A stretch of DNA of 64,000 bases from Oxalobacteraceae bacterium (GTDB lineage Bacteria; Pseudomonadota; Gammaproteobacteria; Burkholderiales; Burkholderiaceae_D), in the NCBI GenBank assembly GCA_021298975.1, contig JAJTGC010000001.1, forward strand, positions 1 through 64,000. Direction: 5' to 3'. The notes beneath the pieces are model-generated. The model had not been told where the DNA came from and made no database searches. It was given only the letters and a program-made list of their open reading frames with translations. Positions 50,324 to 59,382 of the stretch are shown piece by piece; position 1 is the first letter of the stretch; the number at the start of each line of letters is the position of its first letter. The translations under genes and the position numbers were made by a program.

Positions 50324-50886
50324 GGCTGGCTGGCGCCCGGCGAGGCAGCGATCGTTACATTGAATTCGTAGACTTTCCTCGCTTCTTTTCCCTGGCCAAG
50401 GCTGGTGGCCTTGATTTCGACGAGCTCGGCTTTTCCAAGCCAGGGCGACGACTGCGACAGATGGCGAAGTAATTCGGAAACCCGTGCATTCGATTGCGCC
50501 AGCCCTATCAAGACGAGATGATCTGTTTGCTTGAGTGACTTGAGCGCAACGCCCGGGGGTACGCGTGTGGCCAACTCATCCAGTAAATGCACTGGCCGGG
50601 TACGATCGGATTGCAGACTCTCGACCGCATGTTGCCTGGCCTTGAGGACGTCGATATCCTGGCGCAGTCCTTTGATTTCTCTTAATCGATTATCAAGAAG
50701 CCTATTTTCAGACTGAAGCAAGATATTACGGTTTTGCTGTGTTGATAGTTGCGCAGCATTCACCGCGCTCACCACCAAAACCACCATCAGCCCACACAAC
50801 CCCGACAACACCAGCAGACCATGGAACAAGCGCTTTTGCTCACGGCGCTGCGCATCGCGCCAAGGCAGAAGATTGAATGCGATCAT
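50320..50886 (-). CDS. pilN: type IV pilus inner-membrane protein PilN
   Basis: 188-residue bitopic protein. The cytoplasmic N-terminus is FNLLPWRDAQRREQKRLF, which contains the conserved NLLPWR motif that docks into PilM. A membrane helix (about 24-45), a coiled coil and a periplasmic domain follow (RVPPGVALKSLKQTDHLVLIGLAQSNARVSELLRHLSQS). Overlaps pilM and pilO by four bases each. Confidence 0.96.
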   Translation of the reverse strand: MIAFNLLPWRDAQRREQKRLFHGLLVLSGLCGLMVVLVVSAVNAAQLSTQQNRNILLQSENRLLDNRLREIKGLRQDIDVLKARQHAVESLQSDRTRPVHLLDELATRVPPGVALKSLKQTDHLVLIGLAQSNARVSELLRHLSQSSPWLGKAELVEIKATSLGQGKEARKVYEFNVTIAASPGASQP

Positions 50887-51881
50887 CTTGAAAAGCTCCG
50901 GAGCGCAAGACCACAGGCAACCAGGCAGGCCGGTGCGTCTTCGTGCAGCCGCCTATCGAGCGATGGCAAAGGCATGCCCGCAAACGGGTCTGGTAAAGAA
51001 CTGGGTATGCCCACTCGGCGCCCGACGAACGTGGCGAGATCAGGGCCGAGTGCGTGAATACTGCCGGCAATATAAATATGCGCCACACTGATGTGCTGTG
51101 TCGACGTCGAGAAAAGTTGCAAAGCACGCGTGAGTTCCTGGCAAATTGCTTCCCTGATTGACTCTGTCGCAGCGCGCGATTTTTCCTGATCGGATCGAGG
51201 CAAGGGCAGGCCCATTTCACGTTCATAAATCACCAGGCCATTGAGCATGACGTAGCAATGACTTCCTTCGCTGCACAGCTGCAGTAATGCAATCGGCTGG
51301 TTCCAATGCGCCTCCTGCGCCGAACCGAGTAGCGCCAGCGACGCCGCCATGGCCTGAGATTCAATATCGATCACCAGCGGGCGCAAGCCAGCCGCATCAG
51401 CCAGCGCGAGTCTTTCATCAATGCGCTCCTTGCGGGCAGCCACCAACATCACATCCACAAAGCCCTCATGCGTCGTCGAAGGGCCTACCGTGACGAAATC
51501 AAGGCTGATTTCGTCCAGCGAAAACGGCAGCGTCTGACTTGCTTCAGTCTCCACCTGCATTTCCATTTCTTCGTCATACATGCTGGCGGGTAAGGTCAGT
51601 ATTTTTTTGATGACGGCACCGGAAGGCAGGGCCATGGCCGCAGTTTTCAAGCGCGTGCCGCTACGCTTGAGCGCACCGCGTAGGGATTCTGTGAGAAGCG
51701 CCATCTGAGAAAAGCTGCCGTCACGCAAGGCGCCCGATGGCAAGGGCTCCTGCGCGTAGTGCGTTACCCGAAAATTTTTTCCCTCACGAACGAGTTCCAT
51801 GACACGTATGCTCGCAGGACTGACGTCAATGCCCAGCACCGGTGTTTGCTGGCGACGAACCCATGACCTCACAGAAAACAT
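50883..51881 (-). CDS. pilM: type IV pilus assembly ATPase-like protein PilM
   Basis: Actin-like (FtsA-fold) cytoplasmic protein of 332 residues from MFSVRSWVRRQQTPVLGIDVSPASIRVMEL. Further family marks are MALPSGAVIKKILTLP, EISLDFVTVGPS, DIESQAMAASLAL and the late nucleotide loop VAHIYIAGSIHALGP. It binds the PilN N-terminus. The open frame extends 57 codons upstream with no conserved sequence. First gene of the pil-aro-dgt operon, divergent from mrcA. Confidence 0.95.
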   Translation of the reverse strand: MFSVRSWVRRQQTPVLGIDVSPASIRVMELVREGKNFRVTHYAQEPLPSGALRDGSFSQMALLTESLRGALKRSGTRLKTAAMALPSGAVIKKILTLPASMYDEEMEMQVETEASQTLPFSLDEISLDFVTVGPSTTHEGFVDVMLVAARKERIDERLALADAAGLRPLVIDIESQAMAASLALLGSAQEAHWNQPIALLQLCSEGSHCYVMLNGLVIYEREMGLPLPRSDQEKSRAATESIREAICQELTRALQLFSTSTQHISVAHIYIAGSIHALGPDLATFVGRRVGIPSSLPDPFAGMPLPSLDRRLHEDAPACLVACGLALRSFSR

Positions 51882-51972
51882 TCGTAAACACTCCGCACAA
51901 AAGGCGTTGCCATTTTTAAAATTTGACGCGGATGCTAACAAGTGCCTTTTCATAATGTAAAGCTGCTTGGGC

Positions 51973-51985
51973 TTGACGTTGTCAA
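51973..51985. promoter_or_regulatory. TTGAC-GTT-GTCAA dyad in the pilM-mrcA divergent region
   Basis: A perfect 5-base dyad with a 3-base centre. Read on the minus strand it gives a perfect TTGACA -35 hexamer facing pilM; on the plus strand it gives TTGACG facing mrcA. No strong -10 was found at 17 bases for either direction (TTTACA at 18 for pilM is poor), so it may be an operator rather than a core promoter. Confidence 0.3.
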
Positions 51986-52036
51986 ATGCCGACGCAAATC
52001 TGCACGCAGAGCCACTGAACACAGCAAGCTTTGGTC

Positions 52037-52072
52037 TGAGCAAGCTCAACACCGCGGGGCAACCGTTATAAT
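52037..52072 (+). promoter_or_regulatory. candidate -10 and dyad upstream of mrcA
   Basis: A perfect TATAAT lies at 52067-52072, 42 bases before the mrcA ATG. A 12-base perfect dyad TGAGC-AA-GCTCA (52037-52048) occupies the place where a -35 would be; no consensus -35 is seen. This suggests activator- or repressor-controlled expression of mrcA, but it is inferred from sequence alone. Confidence 0.4.
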
Positions 52073-52114
52073 GGGTCGCTCCAAGGCCTTCATGCCTGTC
52101 TCATCTCTTCCCGA

Positions 52115-54469
52115 ATGAATTCATCCACTCCGAATGGGGATGCACCCAAGGGCGAGCGCCCTTACAGCCTGCCCGCACCACTCAAAATGGCGCTGAGCCT
52201 GTTGATCGCGTTGGGGTCCCTCGTACTGATCGGCGTGCTTCTGGCGGGCTTCATCCTGATGATGGCTTACCCCAGCCTACCGGACATTGATGCACTGGCG
52301 ACCTATCAGCCCAAAATGCCGCTACGCGTTTTTTCTGCCGATAACGTACTGATCGGAGAGTTCGGTGAGGAAAGACGCAGCCTGGTACGTTACAAAGACA
52401 TTCCCCCGGTAATGAAGCAAGCCGTGCTGGCGATCGAAGATGATCGTTTTTATGAGCACGGCGGTGTTGACTATTGGGGAATTTTGCGCGCGATGATTAA
52501 CAACACCTTTAGCGGCAGCCGTCAGGGTGCCTCAACTATCACGCAACAAGTAGCGCGCAATTTCTTTTTATCCAGCGAACAGACCATCAAGCGCAAGCTG
52601 TATGAAGTCCTGCTGGCATGGAAAATAGAAAAGACCTTAACGAAAGACCAGATTCTCGAGCTGTACATGAACCAGATTTATCTTGGACAGCGGGCCTATG
52701 GCTTTGCCTCTGCCGCCCAGATTTATTTTGGCAAAAAGCTCAATGAAGTGAGCGTTGCCGAGGCTGCGATGCTCGCCGGCCTTCCCAAGGCGCCCTCTGC
52801 CAATAATCCTGTCGTCAACCCGAAACGCGCAAAGGCACGTCAGCAGTACATATTGCAGCGCATGCATGACCTGGGCTATATCAGTACGGCCCAGTATGAA
52901 CAAGCGCGTGACGAAGTGCTGCGGATCAAAATGGATAGCACGGACTTCGGCATTCATGCCGAATACGTATCAGAGATGGCGCGGCAAATGGTCTATGACC
53001 AATTCAGGGAAGATGCCTATACGCGCGGCTTCAATGTGTTCACCACCATCACCAAAGCCGATCAGGATGCTGCTTATCTGGCACTACGTCGAGGTGTGCT
53101 TGAATATGAAAAACGTCAGCCTTATCGCGGGCCGGAGGGCTACATGGATATTCCGGCCAACAAATCGGAAGCGGAAGCGGCGATAGAATCCGAGCTCGCC
53201 GAGCACCCGGACAGCGACGGCATCATTGCTGCCGTGGTGTTGTCAGCGACCCCCAAGAGCGTGCGGGCACTGCTGGCATCCGGCGAAGAAATCGGGGTCG
53301 CCAATACCGAACTCGGTGCCGCTGCGGCAGCACTTACCGACAAAATGCCGGCCAACAAGCGCATACGACGCGGTGCGATCATACGCGTGATGCAGGAAGG
53401 CACAGGCTGGTCCATCATTCAGCTGCCTGAAGTAGAGTCGGCTTTTGTATCCATCAGCTCTGAAGACGGGCGCATCAAGTCACTGGTCGGTGGCTTTGAT
53501 TTCAGTCGTACAAAATTCAATCATGCAACGCAAGCCTGGCGCCAGCCGGGCTCGACTTTCAAGCCATTCATTTATTCAGCTTCGCTTGAAAAAGGTCTTT
53601 CGCCTGCCACCATGATCAATGACGCACCCATCGTGTTCGATGCCGGCAAAACCGGTTCGCAAGCATGGGAACCTAAAAATTATGACGGCAAATATGATGG
53701 CCCGTTATCCATGCGCAAAGGTCTGACACGTTCCAAAAACATGGTGTCCATCCGAATCCTGGATCGCATCGGTGTCAATTACGCACAGGAGTACGTGACG
53801 CGCTTCGGCTTCGACCGCGAAAAAAATCCACCTTATCTGACAATGGCCCTCGGCGCCGGTGCCGTGACGCCACTGCAGATGGCTGGCGCCTATGCGGTGT
53901 TTGCCAATGGCGGATATAAAATCAATCCTTATCTGATTTCAAAGATTACCGACAATAGTGGTCGCACGCTGTTTCAAGTCACGCCTGAGCGTGCTGGCGA
54001 CGAAAACCTGCGCGTCATTGATGCCCGTAATGCGTATCTGATCGACAGCATGCTCAAGGATGTGGTTAAACATGGCACGGCCATGCGCGCGTTGGTATTG
54101 AAGCGTCCCGACATCGCGGGCAAGACAGGCACCACCAATGATTCCATCGACGCCTGGTTTGCAGGCTATCACCCCAAACTGGTCGGTGTGGCGTGGATCG
54201 GTTTCGACAAGCCCAGAAATCTCGGAAGCCGCGAAACGGGCGGTGGCCTCGCTCTGCCCATCTGGATAAGCTATATGCAAAGGGTCTTGCAAGGATTGCC
54301 CGTACAAGAACGAAGCATGCCAGGCGGCGTGACAACCTATGGCGGCGATTATGTGTACACCGAATTTGGGGATGGCAGCGGCGTGAACGCCATCGGACTT
54401 ACGCCCTCGGGCGACGCCGACGGCCCTGCCGAGAAAAAAGAGGATGAGCCTAAGAGCGAAATTTTTTAG
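52115..54469 (+). CDS. mrcA: penicillin-binding protein 1A (bifunctional peptidoglycan synthase)
   Basis: Class A PBP, 784 residues, also called ponA. A membrane helix (about 27-52) precedes the GT51 glycosyltransferase domain (EDDRFYEHGGVDYWG and RQGASTITQQVARNFFL). After an OB-like insert comes the transpeptidase domain with SxxK in PGSTFKPFIY, SxN in TRSKNMVS and KTG in AGKTGTTND. It polymerises and crosslinks glycan strands. Divergent from pilM, the ordinary gammaproteobacterial and betaproteobacterial neighbourhood. The C-terminal tail is acidic and lysine-rich. Confidence 0.97.
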   Translation: MNSSTPNGDAPKGERPYSLPAPLKMALSLLIALGSLVLIGVLLAGFILMMAYPSLPDIDALATYQPKMPLRVFSADNVLIGEFGEERRSLVRYKDIPPVMKQAVLAIEDDRFYEHGGVDYWGILRAMINNTFSGSRQGASTITQQVARNFFLSSEQTIKRKLYEVLLAWKIEKTLTKDQILELYMNQIYLGQRAYGFASAAQIYFGKKLNEVSVAEAAMLAGLPKAPSANNPVVNPKRAKARQQYILQRMHDLGYISTAQYEQARDEVLRIKMDSTDFGIHAEYVSEMARQMVYDQFREDAYTRGFNVFTTITKADQDAAYLALRRGVLEYEKRQPYRGPEGYMDIPANKSEAEAAIESELAEHPDSDGIIAAVVLSATPKSVRALLASGEEIGVANTELGAAAAALTDKMPANKRIRRGAIIRVMQEGTGWSIIQLPEVESAFVSISSEDGRIKSLVGGFDFSRTKFNHATQAWRQPGSTFKPFIYSASLEKGLSPATMINDAPIVFDAGKTGSQAWEPKNYDGKYDGPLSMRKGLTRSKNMVSIRILDRIGVNYAQEYVTRFGFDREKNPPYLTMALGAGAVTPLQMAGAYAVFANGGYKINPYLISKITDNSGRTLFQVTPERAGDENLRVIDARNAYLIDSMLKDVVKHGTAMRALVLKRPDIAGKTGTTNDSIDAWFAGYHPKLVGVAWIGFDKPRNLGSRETGGGLALPIWISYMQRVLQGLPVQERSMPGGVTTYGGDYVYTEFGDGSGVNAIGLTPSGDADGPAEKKEDEPKSEIF

Positions 54470-54585
54470 GGACGCGCTGATTGAATAAAACCGGAAGTTT
54501 TTGTGGCAGAGAAAATGGCGCCAAGCCATTCATTTTCCCTGACGCCGCTTCGCACTGCCTTGCTGGCTCGCCACAGCGCGTGGAT

Positions 54586-54939
54586 TTACTGGGCGCCTTC
54601 CTCGTTTTGCTTCACATGAAGCAGGGCGCCAGCCTGCGCACTGGCAAGGCGGGACAGCGCGGCAAAGAGTTCTGATCCGTCGCGGGTATCTATCCAGCGC
54701 TGGTCGGCTGCCATGCGGTAGTGAAATCCACCAGCGCGCGCGGCAACCCAGATTTCCTTCATGGCGGCCTGGGTGTTGACGATGATTTTTGAGCCCTGAT
54801 CAATGAATTCGATTTCCAGCACGTTACCGCTGCGGCTGCACTCAAGATCGACATCTGCTGCTTCGCCGGCGCGCTCCATACCAATTTCGATTGCATTTAT
54901 TGCGGCCTCTGCCATGGCCAGAAACTCAGATTCGCTCAT
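54586..54939 (-). CDS. cyaY: frataxin-like iron donor CyaY
   Basis: 117-residue frataxin homologue. Key segments are the acidic first helix MSESEFLAMAEAAINAIEIGMERAG, then VLEIEFIDQGSKIIVNTQAAMKEIWVAARAGGFHY and WIDTRDGSELFAALSRL. It regulates or supplies iron for Isc-type cluster assembly. It converges with mrcA (116-base gap) and is divergent from the lptM-lysA pair. Confidence 0.95.
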   Translation of the reverse strand: MSESEFLAMAEAAINAIEIGMERAGEAADVDLECSRSGNVLEIEFIDQGSKIIVNTQAAMKEIWVAARAGGFHYRMAADQRWIDTRDGSELFAALSRLASAQAGALLHVKQNEEGAQ

Positions 54940-55011
54940 GCTAAACTCCGATAGGTTTTAATTAGACTACATTGCGAAAGCGAAATGGTCTTCAGGTCAA
55001 TTTCGAACATC

Positions 55012-55176
55012 ATGCACAGATTAGGCACCATTCTAGCGGCGATCGCATTATCCGGCCTGAGCGCGTGCGGACAGACCGGCCCGCTCTACCTGCCAGATCG
55101 CCCCGCGCCCAGTACCAAGACTGATACCGAGTTTGATGCTCAGCCGGCCAAACCCGACCCTATTCGCAAGCCCTGA
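55012..55176 (+). CDS. lptM: small LPS-assembly lipoprotein LptM (YifL-like)
   Basis: A 54-residue precursor (MHRLGTILAAIALSGLSACGQTGPLYLP) with lipobox LSAC directly followed by GQTGPLYLP, the hallmark of YifL/LptM proteins that help LptD fold. An alternative in-frame ATG nine codons upstream (54985) gives a 63-residue form. It ends five bases before lysA, the standard cyaY-lptM-lysA context. Confidence 0.85.
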   Translation: MHRLGTILAAIALSGLSACGQTGPLYLPDRPAPSTKTDTEFDAQPAKPDPIRKP

Positions 55177-55181
55177 ACACC

Positions 55182-56471
55182 TTGAATACACCGCATTTCC
55201 ATTATCGTGATGGCGAACTTTTCGCCGAAGACGTCGCGCTGAGCACCATAGCGAAAGCCTTTGGCACACCCAGCTATGTATATTCGCGCGCCAGCCTGAC
55301 TGAAAATTTCCTCGCGTATGACCATGCCTGCCGCGCCCATGGCCGCGACGAAGCGTCAGCACTGATCTGCTATGCGGTTAAATCCAATGCCAATATTGCG
55401 GTCCTCAACTCGCTCTCGAAACTGGGCTCGGGTTTCGATATCGTCTCGGGCGGCGAACTGCAGCGCGTGATCGCCGCTGGCGGTAATCCGCGCAAGGTCA
55501 TTTTTTCCGGCGTCGGTAAGACACGCGATGAAATGCAACTGGCGCTCTCGCATGACATCCTGTGCTTTAACGTTGAATCGATTCCGGAGCTGCACCGGCT
55601 TGATGAAGTCGCATCAAGCATGGGTAAACACGCCCGCGTATCGCTGCGCGTCAACCCGGATGTCGATGCCAAAACGCATCCGTATATCTCCACCGGCCTC
55701 AAAGACAACAAGTTCGGCATTGCTTTTGAAGATGCGCTGGCCACCTACCGGGTGGCAGCCAGCCTGCCCAGCCTGGAAGTCACTGGCATAGACTGCCATA
55801 TCGGCTCTCAGTTGCTTGATGATGCGCCGTTGCTGGAAGCACTGGACAAGATCATCGAACTCGTCGACCAGCTCGCCTCAGAAGGCATCGCGCTGCATCA
55901 TCTGGATATCGGTGGTGGTATTGGTATCTGCTACGACCAGGAAAAGCCAGTGGCTATCGGAGATTATCTGGCGAAGTTATTTGCGCGTATTGATCGCTGG
56001 CGCGCCGATAAATACGACAGCAAGCCATTGACCATCATGTTCGAGCCTGGCCGGTCTATCGTCGGTAACGCGGGCGTGCTGCTGACCGAAGTGCACTACC
56101 TGAAGCACGGCAGCTCAAAGAACTTCGCAGTGGTCGATGCCGCCATGAATGACCTGATGCGTCCAGCGATGTATGAAGCCTGGCATGGGGTGCAGGTTGT
56201 CAGACCGCAGTCTCATGAGTCGCTCAACTATGATGTGGTCGGGCCTGTATGTGAATCCGGTGACTGGCTCGCTCGCGAGCGTGCGCTGGCAATCGCCCCC
56301 GGTGATTTGCTGGCCATCATGTCAGCCGGCGCCTATGGCATGACGATGGCTTCCAACTACAACACCCGTGGTCGTGCAGCCGAAATACTGGTCGACGGTA
56401 ATCAGTTCAGCCTGATCCGCCGCCGGGAAACTGCCGCTGAGCTGTTCGCGCTCGAATCCATTCCGAAGTAA
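55182..56471 (+). CDS. lysA: diaminopimelate decarboxylase
   Basis: PLP-dependent fold-type III enzyme giving L-lysine from meso-DAP; 429 residues. The PLP lysine is in ICYAVKSNAN (Lys67). Further motifs are GSGFDIVSGGEL, DCHIGSQL, LDIGGGIGICY, EPGRSIVGNAG and CESGDWLARER with the catalytic cysteine. The start codon is TTG, five bases after the lptM stop; no better in-frame ATG lies near the conserved N-terminus. Confidence 0.96.
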   Translation: MNTPHFHYRDGELFAEDVALSTIAKAFGTPSYVYSRASLTENFLAYDHACRAHGRDEASALICYAVKSNANIAVLNSLSKLGSGFDIVSGGELQRVIAAGGNPRKVIFSGVGKTRDEMQLALSHDILCFNVESIPELHRLDEVASSMGKHARVSLRVNPDVDAKTHPYISTGLKDNKFGIAFEDALATYRVAASLPSLEVTGIDCHIGSQLLDDAPLLEALDKIIELVDQLASEGIALHHLDIGGGIGICYDQEKPVAIGDYLAKLFARIDRWRADKYDSKPLTIMFEPGRSIVGNAGVLLTEVHYLKHGSSKNFAVVDAAMNDLMRPAMYEAWHGVQVVRPQSHESLNYDVVGPVCESGDWLARERALAIAPGDLLAIMSAGAYGMTMASNYNTRGRAAEILVDGNQFSLIRRRETAAELFALESIPK

Positions 56472-56477
56472 TCAGCG

Positions 56478-57089
56478 TCAGCGCCGTTGCAGAACATCAC
56501 GTCGTAGCCAGACGAGTCGCAGCGCCAGCAAAACAGCGACAACCGCACCCATCACCAGCGGTTCGGCAAAATTATTTTTGCCTGCCCGCATCCACCAGAA
56601 ATGCAGCACCGCCACTATCGCCACCACATAAATCAGGCGATGCAGCACGGACCAGCGCCTGCCCAGTTTCCGCAGCATGCGATCATTACTCGTCAGCGCC
56701 AGTGGCACCAACAGCACAAACGCTGAGAAGCCCATCGCAATGAAAGGGCGCTTGAGGACGTCGCGCATCATCTCGGCAAGATCAAAAAAATGATCGAACC
56801 AGATGAAGGTCAGAAAATGCAGGCTGGCATAAAAGAAAGTAAACAAACCCAGCATGCGACGAAAGCGAATGAGCGCGTTCAGACCAGTGGCGCGGCGCAG
56901 CGGTGTAACGGCCAGTGTCAGGCAAAGAAAATACAGGGTCCAGTCACCCGTGGCACGGGTAATGAATTCGATCGGGTTGGCGGTGAGCCTGTCCTGCAAA
57001 CCCAGTACGACAAGACGCAGCAAAGGCAGCAGCGAGAGCCCAAATACCGTCCCCTTGGCCCAGAACAGCTGTCGGGGACCAAAGCGCAT
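56478..57089 (-). CDS. msrQ: haem-binding membrane subunit MsrQ
   Basis: Membrane protein of 203 residues (about six helices, ferric-reductase-like YedZ family) that passes electrons from the quinone pool to MsrP. Conserved elements are TGDWTLYFLCLTLAVTPLRR, the haem-ligand region FFYASLHFLTFIWFD and LHRLIYVVAIVAVLHFWW. It starts eight bases after msrP and converges with lysA six bases away. Confidence 0.93.
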   Translation of the reverse strand: MRFGPRQLFWAKGTVFGLSLLPLLRLVVLGLQDRLTANPIEFITRATGDWTLYFLCLTLAVTPLRRATGLNALIRFRRMLGLFTFFYASLHFLTFIWFDHFFDLAEMMRDVLKRPFIAMGFSAFVLLVPLALTSNDRMLRKLGRRWSVLHRLIYVVAIVAVLHFWWMRAGKNNFAEPLVMGAVVAVLLALRLVWLRRDVLQRR

Positions 57090-57097
57090 CGCGATGG

Positions 57098-58063
57098 TCA
57101 GTAGAATTTTTTGAGATCCATACCCGAGTACAGTGATGCCACTTCGGGGTAGCCATTGAACATCAGGGTCTTGCGCTTGCGCGTGAGGAAGCCATCTTCA
57201 CCGATACGGCGCTCGGTGGCCTGCGACCATCGGGGATGACTGACTTCCGGATTCACATTGGAATAGAAACCATACTCGTCAGGCGCAACACCGTTCCATG
57301 CCGTTTTGGGCTGGGTTTCGGTGAAGCGGATACGCACAATGGATTTCGCCGACTTGAATCCGTATTTCCAGGGCACGATGATGCGAACCGGCGCCCCATT
57401 CTGATTCGGCAGCACTTGCCCATACATGCCCAGGCTGAGCAGCGTGAGCGGATGCATGGCTTCATCCAGACGAAGACCCTCGACATACGGCCAAGGCAAC
57501 ACGCGACTGCCCAGGCCCGGCATTTGCGCCGGATCGGCGAGGGTGGTGAATTCGACGAATTTCGCATTCCCCGTCGGTTCCACTTTGCGTATCAATTCGG
57601 CCAGCGAATAACCGGCCCACGGAATCACCATCGACCAGCCCTCAACGCATCGCAAACGATAAAGGCGTTCCTCAATCGGTGCGAGTTTGAGCAAGCTGTC
57701 GATATCGAGCGTCACAGGCTTTTTGACTTCACCATCGATGCGCACGGTCCATGGTTTCGTCTTCAGTGATCCGGCGCGCACCATGGGATCACCCTTGTCG
57801 AGCCCGAATTCATAGAAGTTGTTGTAACTGGTGGCATCTGCAATGCCGGTCGGTTTGTCCGCTGCCGTGTAGGCTGGATTGATGCGTGCCGGCAGACGTG
57901 CGCGCGACTGCGCATCGTTGGCCACCGCAGCGTCGAGCAACGCACCGGTTGACAAGCCGCCAGCCACTAGCTGCGCCATGAAGTGGCGGCGTGACTGCAA
58001 CTGCTCTCGCGGCGTGATTTCGGAAGGTAGCGGGTCGGTAAAACGGGGAAGTTTGATCAGCAT
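57098..58063 (-). CDS. msrP: protein-methionine-sulfoxide reductase catalytic subunit MsrP
   Basis: Periplasmic molybdopterin enzyme (YedY) that repairs oxidised methionines in envelope proteins; 321 residues. A twin-arginine signal ([11 protein letters not shown] at 25-26) shows Tat export. The molybdenum-ligand cysteine is in [15 protein letters not shown] (Cys139). The conserved [13 protein letters not shown] and [14 protein letters not shown] segments are present. Pairs with MsrQ downstream. Confidence 0.96.
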   Translation of the reverse strand: MLIKLPRFTDPLPSEITPREQLQSRRHFMAQLVAGGLSTGALLDAAVANDAQSRARLPARINPAYTAADKPTGIADATSYNNFYEFGLDKGDPMVRAGSLKTKPWTVRIDGEVKKPVTLDIDSLLKLAPIEERLYRLRCVEGWSMVIPWAGYSLAELIRKVEPTGNAKFVEFTTLADPAQMPGLGSRVLPWPYVEGLRLDEAMHPLTLLSLGMYGQVLPNQNGAPVRIIVPWKYGFKSAKSIVRIRFTETQPKTAWNGVAPDEYGFYSNVNPEVSHPRWSQATERRIGEDGFLTRKRKTLMFNGYPEVASLYSGMDLKKFY

Positions 58064-58102
58064 GCTGACTCCGTGATGCTGTGCGGGTGGGATCTGGATG
58101 AA

Positions 58103-58128
58103 TACGGGCTGCCCAAAGACAGCCCGTA
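58103..58128. repeat. hairpin between ccsA and msrP
   Basis: A perfect 9-base inverted repeat TACGGGCTG (58103-58111) and CAGCCCGTA (58120-58128), loop eight bases, starts 11 bases after the ccsA stop. Neither strand has a following T-run, so it is not a standard intrinsic terminator. It may mark the 3' end of the ccs transcript or stabilise it. Confidence 0.5.
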
Positions 58129-58138
58129 CGCAAGCGGT

Positions 58139-59290
58139 TTACAGTTCGCCGTAGGAATGCAGCCCCGACAGAAACATATTCACACCCAGAAAAGCAAAGC
58201 TGGTCACCAGCAGCCCACCGATCGCCCACACGGCGGCGACCTGTCCACGCAAGCCTTTCATCAGGCGCATGTGCAGCCATGCAGCGTAATTGAGCCAGAC
58301 AATCAGTGCCCAGGTTTCTTTGGGATCCCATGACCAGTAACCACCCCAGGCTTCAGCTGCCCAAAGCGCGCCAAGAATCGTGGCAATCGTAAAGAAAGCA
58401 AAACCAACGGCAATCGCCTTGTACATGATGTCATCAAGTACCTCGAGCGAGGGCAAGCGATCTGCCAGTATGGCTTTGGATTTCAGCAGGTAGGCGACAC
58501 CCACCATGGCTGCCAGCGCGAATGTGCCATAGCCGATGAAGTTGGCGGGCACATGAATCTTCATCCACCAGCTTTGCAGCGCGGGCACCAGCGGCTGGAT
58601 TTCGTGGGCATCCCGACTGGTCATGTACCAGAGCAAAAATCCGACCGCGGCCGAGATCACCAGAAGGATGAAGGCACTCACCTGACGGGTCTGGTATTTT
58701 TCTTCGTAGAAGACGGTAAACAAGGCGGTGATCAGGCAAAACAATACAAACACTTCATAGAGGTTCGATACCGGAATATGGCCAATATCCGCGCCCAGCA
58801 GATACGACTCGTACCAGCGCACCATCAAACCGATGAAACCCATCAGGATGGCTGCCCAGCACAAGCGACTGCCTACGGCGCCACCAAAATCTGAACGGGA
58901 AAGCAAGCCGCCCCAGTGAAACACCGTGGACAAGCCGAACAGGAAGCTCATCCACAGAATGGCGGACTGACTGGAAAAGAGGTACTTGAGGAAAAACCGG
59001 GACTGCGCCATCTCCAGATCGCTGGCATACATGGAAATGGCCCACAAGGACAAGCCGAAAATCAGCAGCATGAGCACGCGCGAAGATTTCCAGTACCAGC
59101 CTAGTCCGACGAACACGGGGGCTGCCGCCAGCAAGATGCCTTTTTCATAGATATCCATGAAATCGCCGTAGCGGTTGAATGCAAACAGCGCACCGGCAGA
59201 AAGTATCAGTGCAAAAATCCAGTCAAACACACTGGCACTTTTGAGAATGCCGGGGTTGTCGGTGTAGGTTTGGTTTTCAGTGAGTTCCAT
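58139..59290 (-). CDS. ccsA: cytochrome c biogenesis protein CcsA (system II, CcsB/ResC type)
   Basis: Polytopic haem-handling protein; 383 residues from MELTENQTYTDN. The haem-binding WWD-type signature is WGGYWSWDPKETWALIVW, with conserved histidines nearby (IHVPANFIGYG, LHMRLMKGL). With ResB it forms the system II cytochrome c synthase. An upstream in-frame extension of 32 codons lacks homology. It serves the c-type cytochromes here: PetC and cytochrome c4. Lies 92 bases after resB. Confidence 0.93.
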   Translation of the reverse strand: MELTENQTYTDNPGILKSASVFDWIFALILSAGALFAFNRYGDFMDIYEKGILLAAAPVFVGLGWYWKSSRVLMLLIFGLSLWAISMYASDLEMAQSRFFLKYLFSSQSAILWMSFLFGLSTVFHWGGLLSRSDFGGAVGSRLCWAAILMGFIGLMVRWYESYLLGADIGHIPVSNLYEVFVLFCLITALFTVFYEEKYQTRQVSAFILLVISAAVGFLLWYMTSRDAHEIQPLVPALQSWWMKIHVPANFIGYGTFALAAMVGVAYLLKSKAILADRLPSLEVLDDIMYKAIAVGFAFFTIATILGALWAAEAWGGYWSWDPKETWALIVWLNYAAWLHMRLMKGLRGQVAAVWAIGGLLVTSFAFLGVNMFLSGLHSYGEL

Positions 59291-59382
59291 CTTTTTTCTC
59301 CGTGTGCTGCAGCGAGTCCGACCAGTATAGTGCAGCCCTGATGGGCTTGCCCGCTCCGGTAGGAGCGGGACGTATTGCCAAC

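Noticed and set aside
54470..54585. Intrinsic terminator between the convergent mrcA and cyaY genes
   Set aside because: The best hairpin (AATGG/CCATT at 54514-54530) is only five base pairs and has no adjacent T-run.
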